Assembly (NCBI GenBank): GCA_001636815.1
Contig: AZHD01000001.1
Location: 1,515,359 to 1,579,358 of the forward strand
DNA from: Niveomyces insectorum RCEF 264
Taxonomy: Eukaryota; Ascomycota; Sordariomycetes; Hypocreales; Cordycipitaceae
DNA length: 64,000 bases
Reading direction: 5' to 3'
Made by a program: the position numbers and the translations under genes. Below the pieces are notes generated by a model. It did no database searches and was not told the DNA's origin. It saw nothing but the letters and a program-made list of their open reading frames with translations. The first letter of the stretch is position 1. The number at the start of each line of letters is the position of its first letter. Of the stretch, positions 20,367-32,200 are shown one piece after another.

Positions 20367-23300
20367 ATGGTGTCCCGAACCAACATGGATTACCCAGGTC
20401 TGCCCAGTGTGGACGAGCCTACGGTCAACGCGAATACACTGTTTGCGTGGTTAGAGGAGCAGCCCGAGAACTTATCTGCAGAGTGAGCCAACAAAAATAC
20501 CCCATCTCATCGGGTCTTATCCCCTTCGTTCCGTACGAAACGACTGACATATGTGTAGCCTGGCCGAGGCCTTGTTTGTACAACTGCTGGAGAGGTCCGC
20601 CAAGTCCCGCGCCTCGTCCGTCAATGCTTGCACCAAGCTGTGCGGCTTCGTCCAGCATGCCGCCCGGTCCGGCCGCCCGCCTGTCCGGGCCTGGGCATTT
20701 CGCGAGAGCACGGCGCGGCGGCTGTTCCACTTCTTCCTCGAGTGGAACGAAATGGACCAGCACCGGTCGATGAAGTTGGTGCTCGACCTCGTGGCTCTGC
20801 TCGTCGTGCAGAACCCGGACCCCGCCACCACGGGCGCCGCCCTCCGCGCCCGCGTGCTGCAGACGCTCGTGGCCACCATCGGCCACCACACGACGCGGCC
20901 GCTCGTCAAGTCGGCCATCGGCGCGCTGCACCATCTGCTGGGCAAGCGCGTCTACGCGTTTGAGGACGTGGCACAGGCGTACAGCGACGAGGTTGCGGGT
21001 GACCAAGCGGCCGCGGCCGCGGTGAGCACCGCGACAGAATCATCCAGGCTGGCGGTGTGGCGGCGGTTTGTCCAGGATCTGTTTGCGTGGATGACGCTCC
21101 ACTATGTCTGCCCGGCCGCCGGCAAGCTGCTGGTGGCCGTGTTTGCCTACCTGCGGACCGCCGCGGCGAGCGGCAACGGCGCCAACACGGCGTTGGCGTC
21201 CTTTACCGTGGGCCTGTGGCTGCGGTGGCTGCGCGACAGCCTGTCTGTGCATCCGGGCATTCTCGAGGACGTCAAGCTGTACTTTTTTATTCCGCTCTTC
21301 AAGACCGACCGTGCCGGATCGTTGCAGCTCCTGGAAAGCCTGAACCATCTACAGCCTGGTTCTCCAGACCAGACAGACGGCAGCAGCAGCAGCAGCACAG
21401 GCGACGGCGCCCTCGACGCGGACAGCGCAACCATTTTGCAGCTCGCTGCGTTGGAGGTGGGCAAAAAGGCCGGACTGGTAGATGATCCAGGTAAGGATGG
21501 GGTGAATCTCTATTTACGAATGCGTTGGCTAGGGGGAATGGGAAAGCAAAGCTGACCGTTGTTCTGGCAGGCCTAAATTTGACAGGCAAGCCGCCGCGCG
21601 GCATCGCCCTCAACGAGACCGTGCTCGACGACGTCCTCGCCTGCAGCTCGCACAATGTGCGGTCGCTGGCGCTCTCGCTGCTCGTCTCGTCGCAGTCGAC
21701 CACCAAGCCGTACTCGCCCACGGCGTTTGCCCTGCTGCAGACGTATCTGCCGGGCTACCACGCCGAGTCGGACGCCAAGTTCCGCTACGAGCTGCTGAGC
21801 CATACCCGGGACATGGCCGTCCGGCTCAAGAGCGCCATCACGGCCATGCAGAGGCTCCTACAGCAACACCGGCAGAAGCAGAAGCAGCAACAGCAGGAGC
21901 AGCACCAGCACCAGCACCAGCACCAGCACCAGCGCCAGCACCAGCACCAGCACCAGCACCAGCACCAGCAGCATCGGCATGCCACAGACCGACACGACGC
22001 CGAAACCAAGGCCGAACCCGCCGTGGCGATCGACGACCACGTCGTGGAGCACACGTTGGCCGAGCACGAAGCGTTTCTCACGTGGTACGTGACGTTTCTG
22101 CGCGGCGAGCTCGCGCCCACGGCGTCATACCAGCGGCACTTTACCGCGCTCAAGGCGACGTCCTGGCTGCTCCGGCTGCGGCGCGACGTGTCCGGCGGCT
22201 CGTCCGACGCGCTGGACCTGCCCCTGGCCCGCCGTCTCTTCCACGACGGTGCGTGGATACGCTGCGTGCTGGACCTGCTGATGGATCCCTTTGACGACGT
22301 GCGCGAGACGGCCGCGTCGTTGCTCGTGTTGTTGCCCAAGAATCTTGTCCGGGCTCCCGTCTTTCCAGCAGCCCGATCTTCGAATCCATCTCCTTTCATG
22401 CCCTCCTCCTCCTCCTCCCCCTCTCACTCTTGTCTCTGGGATGTGCTTGTGGAGTTCAGTAGACGTGCAGAGTTGCTCGCGTCCCGAACAGCACGGGCGG
22501 ATCATGCCGACGGCGCCGCACGTTGCCAGGGCCTGCTCTGCAGCTGGGCCGACGGGCTGGCCACGCAAACAGACGCCATACTGGGCCGTGTCCTCGACGT
22601 CCTCGAGGCCAAGATTGCCAAAGCCGAGCAGGATCTCGGTACCGCCGCCGTGAAGAGCCCGGTCCACGGCGAGTTTGCGTCGATTCGGTATGGAAGTTTT
22701 CTTGCTGGAAATCAATACTTACCCAAGAGGGGGCATCATTGCTAACGCATGGGGGAAAACAAAAGTTACATCTGGGATGTTTTGACGCGCTCCAAGTACT
22801 CTGAGGAGGAACTCAGCGCCCTAGCCACCATCCAAGAGCGCATCGTGCGCAGCTGCCAGCGTATTTGGCACGTCGTCAGGCACGTGCTGTGCGACGACTC
22901 GCCGGAGGGCCATCTGCCCGAAGAACTCGAGGACGCCGTCGTCGGTCTCGATTCAAAGGATCTGCTGAGCTTTAGCTTCCGGTCCATCAACGAGTCAAGG
23001 TAGGCAGCCGTTTTGTTTGGTTAATTTCGAGTACGTGGTCCCACTAACCTCCCGACAGCAACACCATGAGGTCGATCGTCGGTCACTTGCGGTTCAGCCG
23101 TGCCGAGGGCACCCTCTGTCCGAGCCGCCCGGTCTTTGAGGCCATCGGCTCGCTGGCCTTTGAGCAGCTGTCGTCGCTGCGGCACCGTGGCGCGCTGACA
23201 ACCGTCACGCAGACGTTTATCCTGTGCTGCCAGATGGCGCAGAACCCGTTGATCACGGCGCCGGACACGCCCGAAGACCAGACGCTCGTTGTGACCTGGT

Positions 23301-23686
23301 ACAAGGTGAGTGAGCGACGCGACATCAAAGCACGTTATGGTTGTTTCCAACGACGGCACCCACTGATTCCCTGTCAGGGTACCCTCGACTGCATCGCATC
23401 GCAAGTCTCGACCACGCGCCGGTCCGCCGGCATCCCGGGCCTCTTCTGTGGCATTTTGGCATCAAACGCGCTCAACCCGTCCTTCGACGATGCGATCGCC
23501 AAAGTCTGCGCGGTGGCACAGCTGCCGGCCCACGTCCGCGAAACGGACGGCTCGCGGCTGCCCCAGGTCCACGCCCTCAACTGTTTGCGGGAGGTATTCC
23601 GGAGCTCCTTGTTGAGCAAACGGGCGGAGAGGCTGTTGCCAGCGTGCCTGCAACTGGCGGCCAACAGCTTGCGTTCTGAAGTGTGG

Positions 23687-23732
<46 letters not shown>

Positions 23733-26105
23733 TCCTTTTTTTCCGCCTCTGCAGTTTAACAAGAATGCTGAATGGTTAGATGGGCCATCCGCAACTGTGG
23801 TCTGCTGCTCTTGCGGAGCTTAATCGACTGCCTCTTCGGTGCCGGCGAATCGAAGGCGATGCTGGAATCGGGATGGGACGGCCAGACCATCCGCGTTTCC
23901 TACAACAAGTACCCTTCGCTGCCCGGTGTCCTACTCCGCCTGCTCCAGTCCACACCAGACGTGGCGGCGCTGCCGAAAGAGACGGTCGATGTAGCCCTCC
24001 CCGGCCACCACCTGCAGATCGAGTCGCAGAAGGCGGCCGCCGAGTCCGTTTTTCCGGCCCTGGACATTCTCCGCCGCGCCGGCCCGCCCGAAATGCACCG
24101 CGACGCGCTCTTCCGCGCCGTCGTGCACTACCTCGGCAGCCACCTCTGGCACGTCCGCGAGATGGCCGCCCGCACGGTGTGCTCGTTTTTGATCAACCAA
24201 GACTGGGCGGCCGGGCTGCAGGGTCTCGTCGCAGGCGACGGTGGCGGCGACGGCTTGCCTGCAAGGCCCATCTCGTCGGCCAACCGTCTCCACGGCACAC
24301 TGCTTTCTGTGCGGTTCCTGTTGGGACGGGTGGCCGAAACGGTTAAGGCGGATGTCGCAGGTGAGTCGTTCTTCTTTTCGTGTCGAATGGTCAACTGCAA
24401 TTGTACATGTGCAGAGCTCACACCTCCGCTCTCTCTTCTAGACAAACTGCCGCAAATTCTCTCCCTGGTCGATACCCTGGCTCTCGAAAACAGCCTCGTA
24501 TCGTCGTGCCCGGAGGTGGAAGCGGCGTATCTCGAGGCGCGCAACACTGTGTGCGGCCTTGTCCTGCGCTATGGTCTCGACCTGGGATTCGCATTCGCAT
24601 CGGACGAACCCGAAGTCGCGGTGCCGTCTGACGACGGTCTAAACACAACGTCGGCGCTGCTGCGCATCCAGTGCGTTCTGCGAGCCAACTACGCCGCTGT
24701 GGCGCACAACGATCGCGAGGCCCTGCAGCGCACTATGACACGCATCTGCATCTCCGACCCCGACACGGCCACGCGACTGCTGGACGCGCTGCCTGGATCC
24801 TGGTTTGTCGGCGACACGCAGACACCCGATGTGGCTGGGTGGCTATGCGACGTCTTCGTCGCGGTGTGCCGGCAGGCCAAAGCCGATCCGTTGGTCCGGG
24901 CGACGGCGTTACGCCACCTCGCCGACACCCTGGACTATCTTCTTCTCCTGGACGACGACAGCCGGCGTCTGCCCGACAGCAGCCAGCTGGCAAGCCTCTG
25001 GGCCAGCGTCAGCCAGAGCGGGATCAACCCGACCCTGTCGTGTGCGGTGCTGCGCGTGAGCGGGCCGCTTCTGGCCGCGGTGGCGTTGCCAATGGGCGGG
25101 GGGCCCACGACGCCAGGACAGCAGCAGCCGCGGCAACACGCAAAAGAAAATGAGGAAGCGCCGTTTTCCGTAGCGGCCTGGGCGGCCATGATGAGCCACG
25201 CCGGCGAAGCGGACCAGACGTTTGACACGCGGCTGGCGGCGGCCGAGGCGCTGCGGTCGTTTGCCCTGGCCGCCATGGACCACGGCGCCTTTGTCCCGGA
25301 CGACGAGTCTGTGTCGTCATCATCCTCGCCGTTGTCACCAGTCCTCGCCGACGACGCTCTCTTGCCCTTTGTGTCGTGCGTGTACGACAGCCTCAACGAC
25401 GACGACGACGAGATCCGCGACGTGGCCGCCTCCGCGGCGAGCGCCGTGCTGGGCACCCTGCTCATCCCCGGCGAAGCAGCCCGCCGCTTGCCGTTCTGGA
25501 TGGCTGCGCGGTTCGGCGGCCGTCTGCCGGCCTTCCGGGCGGAGGCCATGGGCCGAATGGAGGGACAAGGGCCGCACATGGAAGACAAGAAAGTGCCCGC
25601 AGCCGCCCATGGGCGAGACACGGCAGCGGTCGCGTGGCCACCAGCCGCCTCGCTGCTGGCGGCGGCGCTGCAGTTCGACGACGCCTTGTTCATCGTCGAG
25701 GAGCAGAACCTGTTTGTCGACGAGGTGCGGGAAGCCCAGCGCTGGGCTGGTGTCGTGCGCAGTTGCGCGGACTACGACGACGACAACGACAACGCTGCGC
25801 GGGCCGAACTGGTTGCCTGGCTGGCCGACGGTTTGCAGGCACTCGTCGAGCGCGTCGCGCGCGTTGCCGGGGACGAGCACGACGACAAGGACGACGGTCC
25901 CTTGGGCTGGACCACGACGCCGGGGGTGTTTGCCGTCTGCGCACGGCTGGTCATCGGCGCGCGGACGCTGGTGGAAGCAGCAGCCGGCAGCTCCGAGGGG
26001 GCTGCGTTCGGTATCGACCGGCTCGCTGAGCTTCTAGCCGCTTTCTCACAGGCGGGCGAAGCAGCGCGCCTTCACGGTCTTATCTTGGACATGGCGAGAA
26101 TATGA
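20367..26105 (+). CDS. TRM732: THADA/Trm732-like tRNA methylation cofactor
   Basis: Large alpha-helical repeat protein that, as Trm732 in yeast and THADA in animals, partners the Trm7/FTSJ1 methyltransferase for 2'-O-methylation of tRNA position 32. Exons: 20367-20482, 20559-21490, 21571-22687, 22766-22999, 23059-23305, 23378-23682, 23780-24360 and 24442-26105. They total 5196 nt (1731 residues) with every junction in phase. The DUF2428 core spans about 720-1030 and includes TTRRSAGIPGLFCGIL, PQVHALNCLREVF and WAIRNCGLLLLRSLID, followed by ISSANRLHGTLLSVRFLLGR. Upstream, DPFDDVRETAASLLVLLP is a HEAT-like helix pair. A His/Gln tandem tract lies near residues 450-490. Introns are 59-97 nt; intron 3 has a perfect GCTAAC branch point, and intron 6 holds a 39-base poly(T). 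Yeast Trm732 is about 1420 residues and human THADA about 1950. Confidence 0.9.
21880..21982. repeat. Coding CAG/CAC hexamer repeat (Gln-His)
   Basis: In-frame CACCAG-type tandem repeat in exon 3 of the Trm732 homologue, encoding alternating His and Gln. Coding frame is preserved. Confidence 0.85.
23691..23729. repeat. Intronic poly(T) of 39
   Basis: Uninterrupted T run in intron 6 of the Trm732 homologue (23683-23779), between a GTGGGT donor and a TTAG acceptor. It is an unusually long polypyrimidine run for a 97-nt intron. Confidence 0.85.
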
Positions 26106-26282
26106 CAAGGTAGTATCTCTTATGTATGCATCCGCTACAGAAAATTCCATAAATACAATGCTGAAGTCCAAAACAGATATGTGTCGCTTTTCACGTATTT
26201 TTTACATTTGTCGCCTTTTTTAGAAAAAGTGAGAGAGACACACCCGGCCTCACCATTCGCCTCGTCACCTCACATGTCCTCA

Positions 26283-28733
26283 TCAGAAAAGACCCTTGAG
26301 GGAGTCGTCGTTTTCGCTCCCCAACCCGTTCCCGTGGGCCTGCTTCGTGAGCCGGCCCAGGCGCGCCACCAGCGCCGTGTTCTGCGCCTGCAGCTGCCGG
26401 ACCTGTTCCGTCCGGAGTTCCGCCTCCTTGCGCGCCACGTCGCGCTCCGCCTGGACGCGTGCCAGCTGCTGCACCGCATCGGCTTTGGCTGCGCGTGCCC
26501 GCTGCTTGCGCGCCCGCGCTGCGGCCTTGTCGGCCTGCTGTTGGTGCTTGCGCTCGAGCGCCTGCACCTCCTTGCGGTAGCGCGCCTGTTGGCGGGCGAC
26601 GGCCTCTTCGTGCTTGGTGCGGAGCTTGCGGATGTCCGCGTGTAGGGCGTCCACGGACGAATCGGAGGACGAGGCCGCGGCGGCGGAGGAGGCGGCGGAT
26701 GCAACGGACGCGTCCGAAGCAGCCGACTCGGAGGACGCGGACGACGCGGCGTCATCCTTGATGGTCGTTTCGCCTCCTCTGCCGCCGCCACTGCCGGTGT
26801 CATCCAGATCGACCTTGTTGACGTTCTTGGCTTTGAGCAGGCGCCCTTCGGCTTTGCGCAGCCGTTCCTGCAGCTTCCGGAGCTCTTTTTCGTGCCGCTT
26901 CAGCGCGGCCTGCCCTGCTTTGCTGGTGGCAGCCGACATTTTGGCGTCGAATGGATCCTCGCCGGCCGTCTTGGAAGCAGCGCCCCTTTTGCTGTTGCCG
27001 GCGGCGGAGCTCGTGATCGAAAGTGACGACACCTCTTTGCTTTCGCCAGATTCCGGGCCGGCTTCGACAGAGACCGGTGACACGGAGTCGACTTCAGAGA
27101 CGCTGCTGTTGTCGCCGTCACCGTCGGCGTCCGCGTCCCTGTCCGTCTGGCTGTCGTAAGCGTCGCTGTCCATGCCGTCATCGCTCTCAGCGCTTTTTTC
27201 GCTGCCGTTGTCGACGGCTCCTTTATGGTCCCCATCGGCCCTCAGGACCTCTATGGCGCCCTCAAACGGGTTGGGCAGACTTGGCAGGCTGGATGCCACC
27301 GCCGTGCCGGCCGCGCCGAGAACACCGGCGAGCAGATTGTACAACTTGGTCGAGGATGTCGGCCCACCGGCACCGGTATCGTCGACGTCGCCTACCTGGC
27401 TGCCCTCTGCCTGGACGTTCTGTCCCTCTCCATCCACCATGTGCACGTCTGCCGCGCTCTTCGTGTCCGTGTTGGCACGGGACCCCGCCTCTTCCCTCTC
27501 GCCGCTCTGTCGCTTGTTGACCACATCCGCCGCCTCCCGCGTGGCCACCCACTCCAAAAACTTGTTCGCGTCGCTGATGATGCTCGATGGCGTGCTCCGG
27601 TCGACCAAGAACCGGGGCACGTTGCCACCGGGGTCGTTGCGCGTGATCATGAGCCATTCAACGGCCATGGCACCGCGGCCGTCGCGGCCATCGTTGGTGG
27701 TGTTGGTCTTTGCGGCCTCGGCCGGCTGGATTAGTGGAATCTCCCGGATCATTTCAACCGACTCGTACTCAGCACGGACAAACCCCGGCCGCGGCGGGCA
27801 GGCGGGGTGGCGGCACGGCCTCGAGACGAGCATGAACTGGCGCGGCGCCGACGGCGCGGCGGTGGTCGCCGACGGCGCAGGTGATGAAGAGGACGATGCG
27901 TGGGAGGACGACGACGTCAAGAGCATCGTGACAAAGTCGCGTGGCGCGGTCGGCTTGGGGAATACGGCTTCGAGGAGGTAGACGTCGATCTGCCCGACCG
28001 GGTCTTTGATGTTGCCGTTGCTGGGTCCGTCTCGCCCGACGACGACATGCTCGAGCCGTTTCTTCGCCTCCATCGTGCGTACCTTTTTTGTTTCCTCCGT
28101 TGTCGTCCCGTCGTCCTCTTCCTTGGTCCCGACTATCCCGTCTTCGTTTGTTGGCTCCGCCGAAATCGCAAACTCTTTCTGCAAGCTGCGCCGGAATGCA
28201 TCGAACGACACGCCCGCCACCGCGCCCGGGCCTCGTCGCCCCCTGGCCGCTTCCACGTGGTGCACACTGCGGCGCGCAAACCAGCTGCTGCCTCTGTAGC
28301 CGTCCCGGCCGTCCCGCATCTTGTATACGGCAATGCCGTGGGGGTTCACGCTGCTGCCGCCGCCCACGCGCATCTCCTTCCATGCTTGCGCCTGCGTCGG
28401 GGGTTGTTGCCGCGCGACGCCCTTCGTCGGCTCGCTGTCGTTTCCTGGGTCGTCGTCGTAGTCGCCGTAGTCACCGGTATTGTCCCTGTTGTTTACTCCG
28501 TCCCCTTGTACATTGTAGGTCACCGCACCGTCGGTCCGCGACCGGGCCCGTCCCCCGGCTGTCGCCGGCGCTGCTGCCCGCACCACATCCGCGGCTCCCG
28601 GGATCGACGCAAGAAGCGTCTGCGCCGAGGCAAATGTGTCGGCGAGGAATGGCACCAGCCGATCGTGATCGAGGGCGTCCCATTCGACGGGCCCGAGTGC
28701 CGCCCACGGGTTATCGCTGGTGCTTCCGGGCAT
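26283..28733 (-). CDS. DUF3074 (START-like) and coiled-coil protein
   Basis: 816-residue protein in a single exon. The first in-frame ATG is at 28733 (MPGSTSDNPWAALGPVEWD). The N-terminal half matches the fungal DUF3074 domain, a START-like lipid-binding fold: SSWFARRSVHHVE, VSFDAFRRSLQKEF, PRQFMLVSRPCRH, VEMIREIPL and VEWLMITRNDPGG. The central part is acidic and Ser/Asp-rich. The C-terminal third is strongly helical, with a Lys/Arg/Glu coiled coil near 600-640 (RHEKELRKLQERLRKAEGRL) and another from about 700 to 800. Function is unknown; a lipid-binding role is inferred only from the fold family. It is convergent with the Trm732 homologue, separated by 177 bases, and in tandem with the Sip3-like gene. 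Confidence 0.85.
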   Translation of the reverse strand: MPGSTSDNPWAALGPVEWDALDHDRLVPFLADTFASAQTLLASIPGAADVVRAAAPATAGGRARSRTDGAVTYNVQGDGVNNRDNTGDYGDYDDDPGNDSEPTKGVARQQPPTQAQAWKEMRVGGGSSVNPHGIAVYKMRDGRDGYRGSSWFARRSVHHVEAARGRRGPGAVAGVSFDAFRRSLQKEFAISAEPTNEDGIVGTKEEDDGTTTEETKKVRTMEAKKRLEHVVVGRDGPSNGNIKDPVGQIDVYLLEAVFPKPTAPRDFVTMLLTSSSSHASSSSSPAPSATTAAPSAPRQFMLVSRPCRHPACPPRPGFVRAEYESVEMIREIPLIQPAEAAKTNTTNDGRDGRGAMAVEWLMITRNDPGGNVPRFLVDRSTPSSIISDANKFLEWVATREAADVVNKRQSGEREEAGSRANTDTKSAADVHMVDGEGQNVQAEGSQVGDVDDTGAGGPTSSTKLYNLLAGVLGAAGTAVASSLPSLPNPFEGAIEVLRADGDHKGAVDNGSEKSAESDDGMDSDAYDSQTDRDADADGDGDNSSVSEVDSVSPVSVEAGPESGESKEVSSLSITSSAAGNSKRGAASKTAGEDPFDAKMSAATSKAGQAALKRHEKELRKLQERLRKAEGRLLKAKNVNKVDLDDTGSGGGRGGETTIKDDAASSASSESAASDASVASAASSAAAASSSDSSVDALHADIRKLRTKHEEAVARQQARYRKEVQALERKHQQQADKAAARARKQRARAAKADAVQQLARVQAERDVARKEAELRTEQVRQLQAQNTALVARLGRLTKQAHGNGLGSENDDSLKGLF

Positions 28734-29287
28734 GTTTCGTCTGCTGTGGATGAAATTCAACGCAGACTACGCATTTTCTCCGGTTACAGACCGATTCAGT
28801 GCGAATGAAACAAACAAAATAAAATAAAAATAAAATAGAAAATAAAGACAGAAAATAAGAGGGAAAAGAGAGGAACAAACGACAAAGGGTCTGCTTCTAG
28901 GTGATCGGTGCTGTCGGTCAAGCTTGTAAGAGGCAATGACGTCACATGCCAGCCAAAAGCTGGCGGAGCATTAGTACTCCGTTACTCGACATTACAGCGT
29001 CTACAAGCCATCGACCCGCTATGACGGCACGCTGATCGCTTTCGGCTACAGGACATGTCCAAGAACAAAAAAGGCATGAAATTCAGTGGAAAGCCCTATC
29101 TAATATTTACTGGTTGGCTAAAAAAAAGCAGACTCCCTATGTTCTCTTTACGGGCAGAAACAGAAAAAAAAAAAACCGAATCCTATGCAAATTGGCTTAT
29201 CATACAACAGACTTGAACACCGGAATTCCCGGTCGCTAATCAAAAAAGAACAAAGAGACCATCTTGCTTTTCCCTGTGTATCCCAAA
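28734..29287. other. Intergenic region (554 bases)
   Basis: Upstream region of the DUF3074 gene plus the 3' flank of the Sip3-like gene. It contains a TACTCCGTT element at 28974-28982 and an A-rich stretch at 28801-28860. No gene seen. Confidence 0.5.
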
Positions 29288-32200
29288 TCACAGCATCGAC
29301 TTATGCCATTCCAATGTCTCCAGGGCCTGTCGGTCCGCGCGACAGCTTCCACAGTAGTCTTCGTACCAGTCCGCCAACCGCGCCGTCCGTTTTTCGTCGA
29401 GGGTATCCAGCTCCTTTTGCAGCGCTGCGTCGCCGTTTTTGCCGCCGCCGCCGCCGCCGCTACTGCTGCTGGCGCTCCTTTTCTTGGCCACCAGCAGGGT
29501 GTTCACCTGGTCGCAGCGCTGTGTCTCGTCCGCCAACCAGTTCTCCCACTCGGACTGCACCATTTCCCGCTCGATGCTGTTGACCACGCGCATCGCCACG
29601 AGGAGGTCGTGCCGGTACGACCCGAGTTTCTGCCGCGTCCGGCGCAGCCGCTGGGCCGTCGCCCGGCTCGTAGCCGAGGACAGCAGCGCGCCCGCATCCT
29701 CGGAGGGGCCGTCGAGGTTCGTCGTGTTGGCGATGGTCAGAAACGTCTCGTAACTTGGAGGACAGTGAGCAACCATTCTCGAAGTAAAAAATACTTTGAA
29801 GTAAAGAAGAACACAAAAAAGGCTGCTAAGGGGGGATGCGAAAGAAAAACGCAACCAATAACTTACCATATGCTCGCCTCCGGCGCCGCCGGCTCCCGTA
29901 GGCCGGCGCCCTGCGCAGCCTCGTTGAGGTCCGCCAGGTAGATGGATTTGCTCATGAGCGTGTTCGGTCCCACCCCGATGCTGCGCATAAACTTGGTCGC
30001 GTGGCGCTCGGTCCACCACGCGGCCGTCTCCCGCGACGAGAAGACGAGGTTGGTTGCTACGCTGAGCGCCAACATGACCAAGAGGATGCGGTAGACGGTG
30101 GCAATGTGAAACAGCTTGCGGCAGCCGGCAAAGGCCCACATCACGAGGCTCGTCACGACCGACTCCATGAAGCTGCGGAACGTCTCGAGCACCATCTCGG
30201 TCAGCGTGCGCGGCTTGATCTGCGTCTTCTTGGACGTGCCGTTCTCGCCGGGCGTGAACAGCATCGCTTGCGTCTGCTGCCCAATGTTGCCGTACACCTG
30301 GATCGCGCGCTTTGTGCGGCTGTGCGACCCGAGCTTGCGCACCTCGTCCGTAGCGACTTCGGCGAGCTCGTCGGCGTCGCGCGAGGCGTCGTCCAGCGCC
30401 TGGCGCTCGACCAGGTGCCGCGAAAACGGCGGCGCCTTGGACCAGTCGACCTTGACGTAGATGGCCAGCTTGCACTTGGACTTGGCCACGTGCGTGATGA
30501 CCACCTTGAGCACCTGCTTGAAGGCGCTCGAGTGCGGCAGGTGCCAGGCCCGGCGGACGTGCGTCACCACGTACGTCGCGTGGTCGCTAAACACGTCAAT
30601 GGTCTGCTCGTCGACGACGGCCTCGTCCTTTTTGCGGCCCAGCATGTCGGCCACCTCGACCACGAACCGGAACTGGCGCTTCATCTTGCCGTGGTCCGCC
30701 AGGTTCCACGGCCCCTGCTCAATGGCCCGCGCGCGCCGCTCAAAGTACAGCTTTGGGAAGATGAACGACTTGTCGCCAAACAACACGTGGAAGCAGGCCT
30801 TGGCGCTGATCTCAAAGTGCCGCTCCGCCACCTTTTTTTGCATGTCGTCCGGCTCGTAGACGACGGGGTGTGCCGGGAGCTGGAATTTGCCACCGCCGCC
30901 GTTGGCGCCATACGGTCGGTGGCCCGTCCGGTGGCCGCTGGCGACCCGTCGGCCGTTCCAATCGTGAACCCGGCGCGACGCGGCGTGTTGTCCCGCAAAG
31001 TCGCTGTGCGGCGGCGGCGGACTAGCCAGACCGTCGTCCCAGCTTTCGATGCTGGGGCTTTTCCGGCCCGCCTCGTCGTTTGCCAGGTTTTGGAGCGCAG
31101 CAATGAGACCCGGTACCTGCATGGGCTCGGCCGCCTGCAAGTCGTCGATCAAGAGGTTGATGCGCGCCTGCAGCAGGTACATGTCTTCCAAAAACGTCTT
31201 GATCGTGATCCGCGTAAAGCCCGTGTCGTTTGCGTCCTGGCCGAGGTGCAAGAAGATGTAGTCACAGTCTTTGCCGGGCGCTGCCGTGACCTCGGTGATG
31301 ATGTCCAAGCTCACCGCGTACGTGGCGACGAGCCCCATGGTCTGACTGTAAAAGTACATGTTGTCGGCGCTCACGTAGACGCGGCCGCTGCCGACAAGCC
31401 CGCGGCTCCCTGCGGTACCGGCGTCGGACGCGCTCGCCCAGGCAGCGTTGAACACGAGGACGAGCTTTTCGTCGAGCGGCACAGACGGAAACAGCAGCCG
31501 GAATTGCGCGTGTTGGGATTTGAGCTCCGCCGGGTAGTTGGGCGGGAACACCTCGGGCGCCGTCCGGTCGGTCGCCTTGGGCTCCGAGAGGTTCACAGCA
31601 TCCACGCTGACCGTCTTTCTGTGGCCGGTGGTCGCGGGCGAACCAATTACGGGGGATCCCGGGGCACCGCTGCCGCTCGTGGCCGCGGCGCCCTCAAGGG
31701 CTGCAGGCGTCTCTGGGCGAAATTTGCCTGCCTGGGCCACAAAGGCAGAGCCCCACGTGCTGCTGCCCCAGTAGTTCGCTAGAATACCTGCAGGCAAGCA
31801 GCCCGAGCGGCCCAGGACGTGTTCGCTACTGGCGGTCACCGCGACCTTGCTCAGAAATGTTTGGACCGGCGACTTGGTAAAGGTCGTCGGTGCGAGGCAA
31901 CCGCGGTGTTGCTCCGCGGACGTAGGCAGCGGCAAAACAGGTCGCTGGGACGCGGCCAACGGCGCGACATACGGGTTTGTGGCTTGGCCGCTGGTGTTGG
32001 GGAGCGGGTAGACGGGGAGCAGGCTGTGGCTGGCGGAAATCAGACTGGCAATGCCGCCGGACGGCTGCAGTGACGGTGTGTTGCCTGCCCCCATGTTGGC
32101 TCCACGGCCGCCGCCGCCGCCTTCGCCCGATACATCTCCTGCACCAGAGGCAAACGTGGACTTCCGGTGCAGATCCAGTTTTTGCATGATGCGGCTGGCG

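Noticed and set aside
30001..31782. 593-residue ORF antisense to the Sip3-like gene (also 32167-33810)
   Set aside because: Arg/Val/His-rich composition typical of the shadow of a GC-rich gene on the opposite strand.
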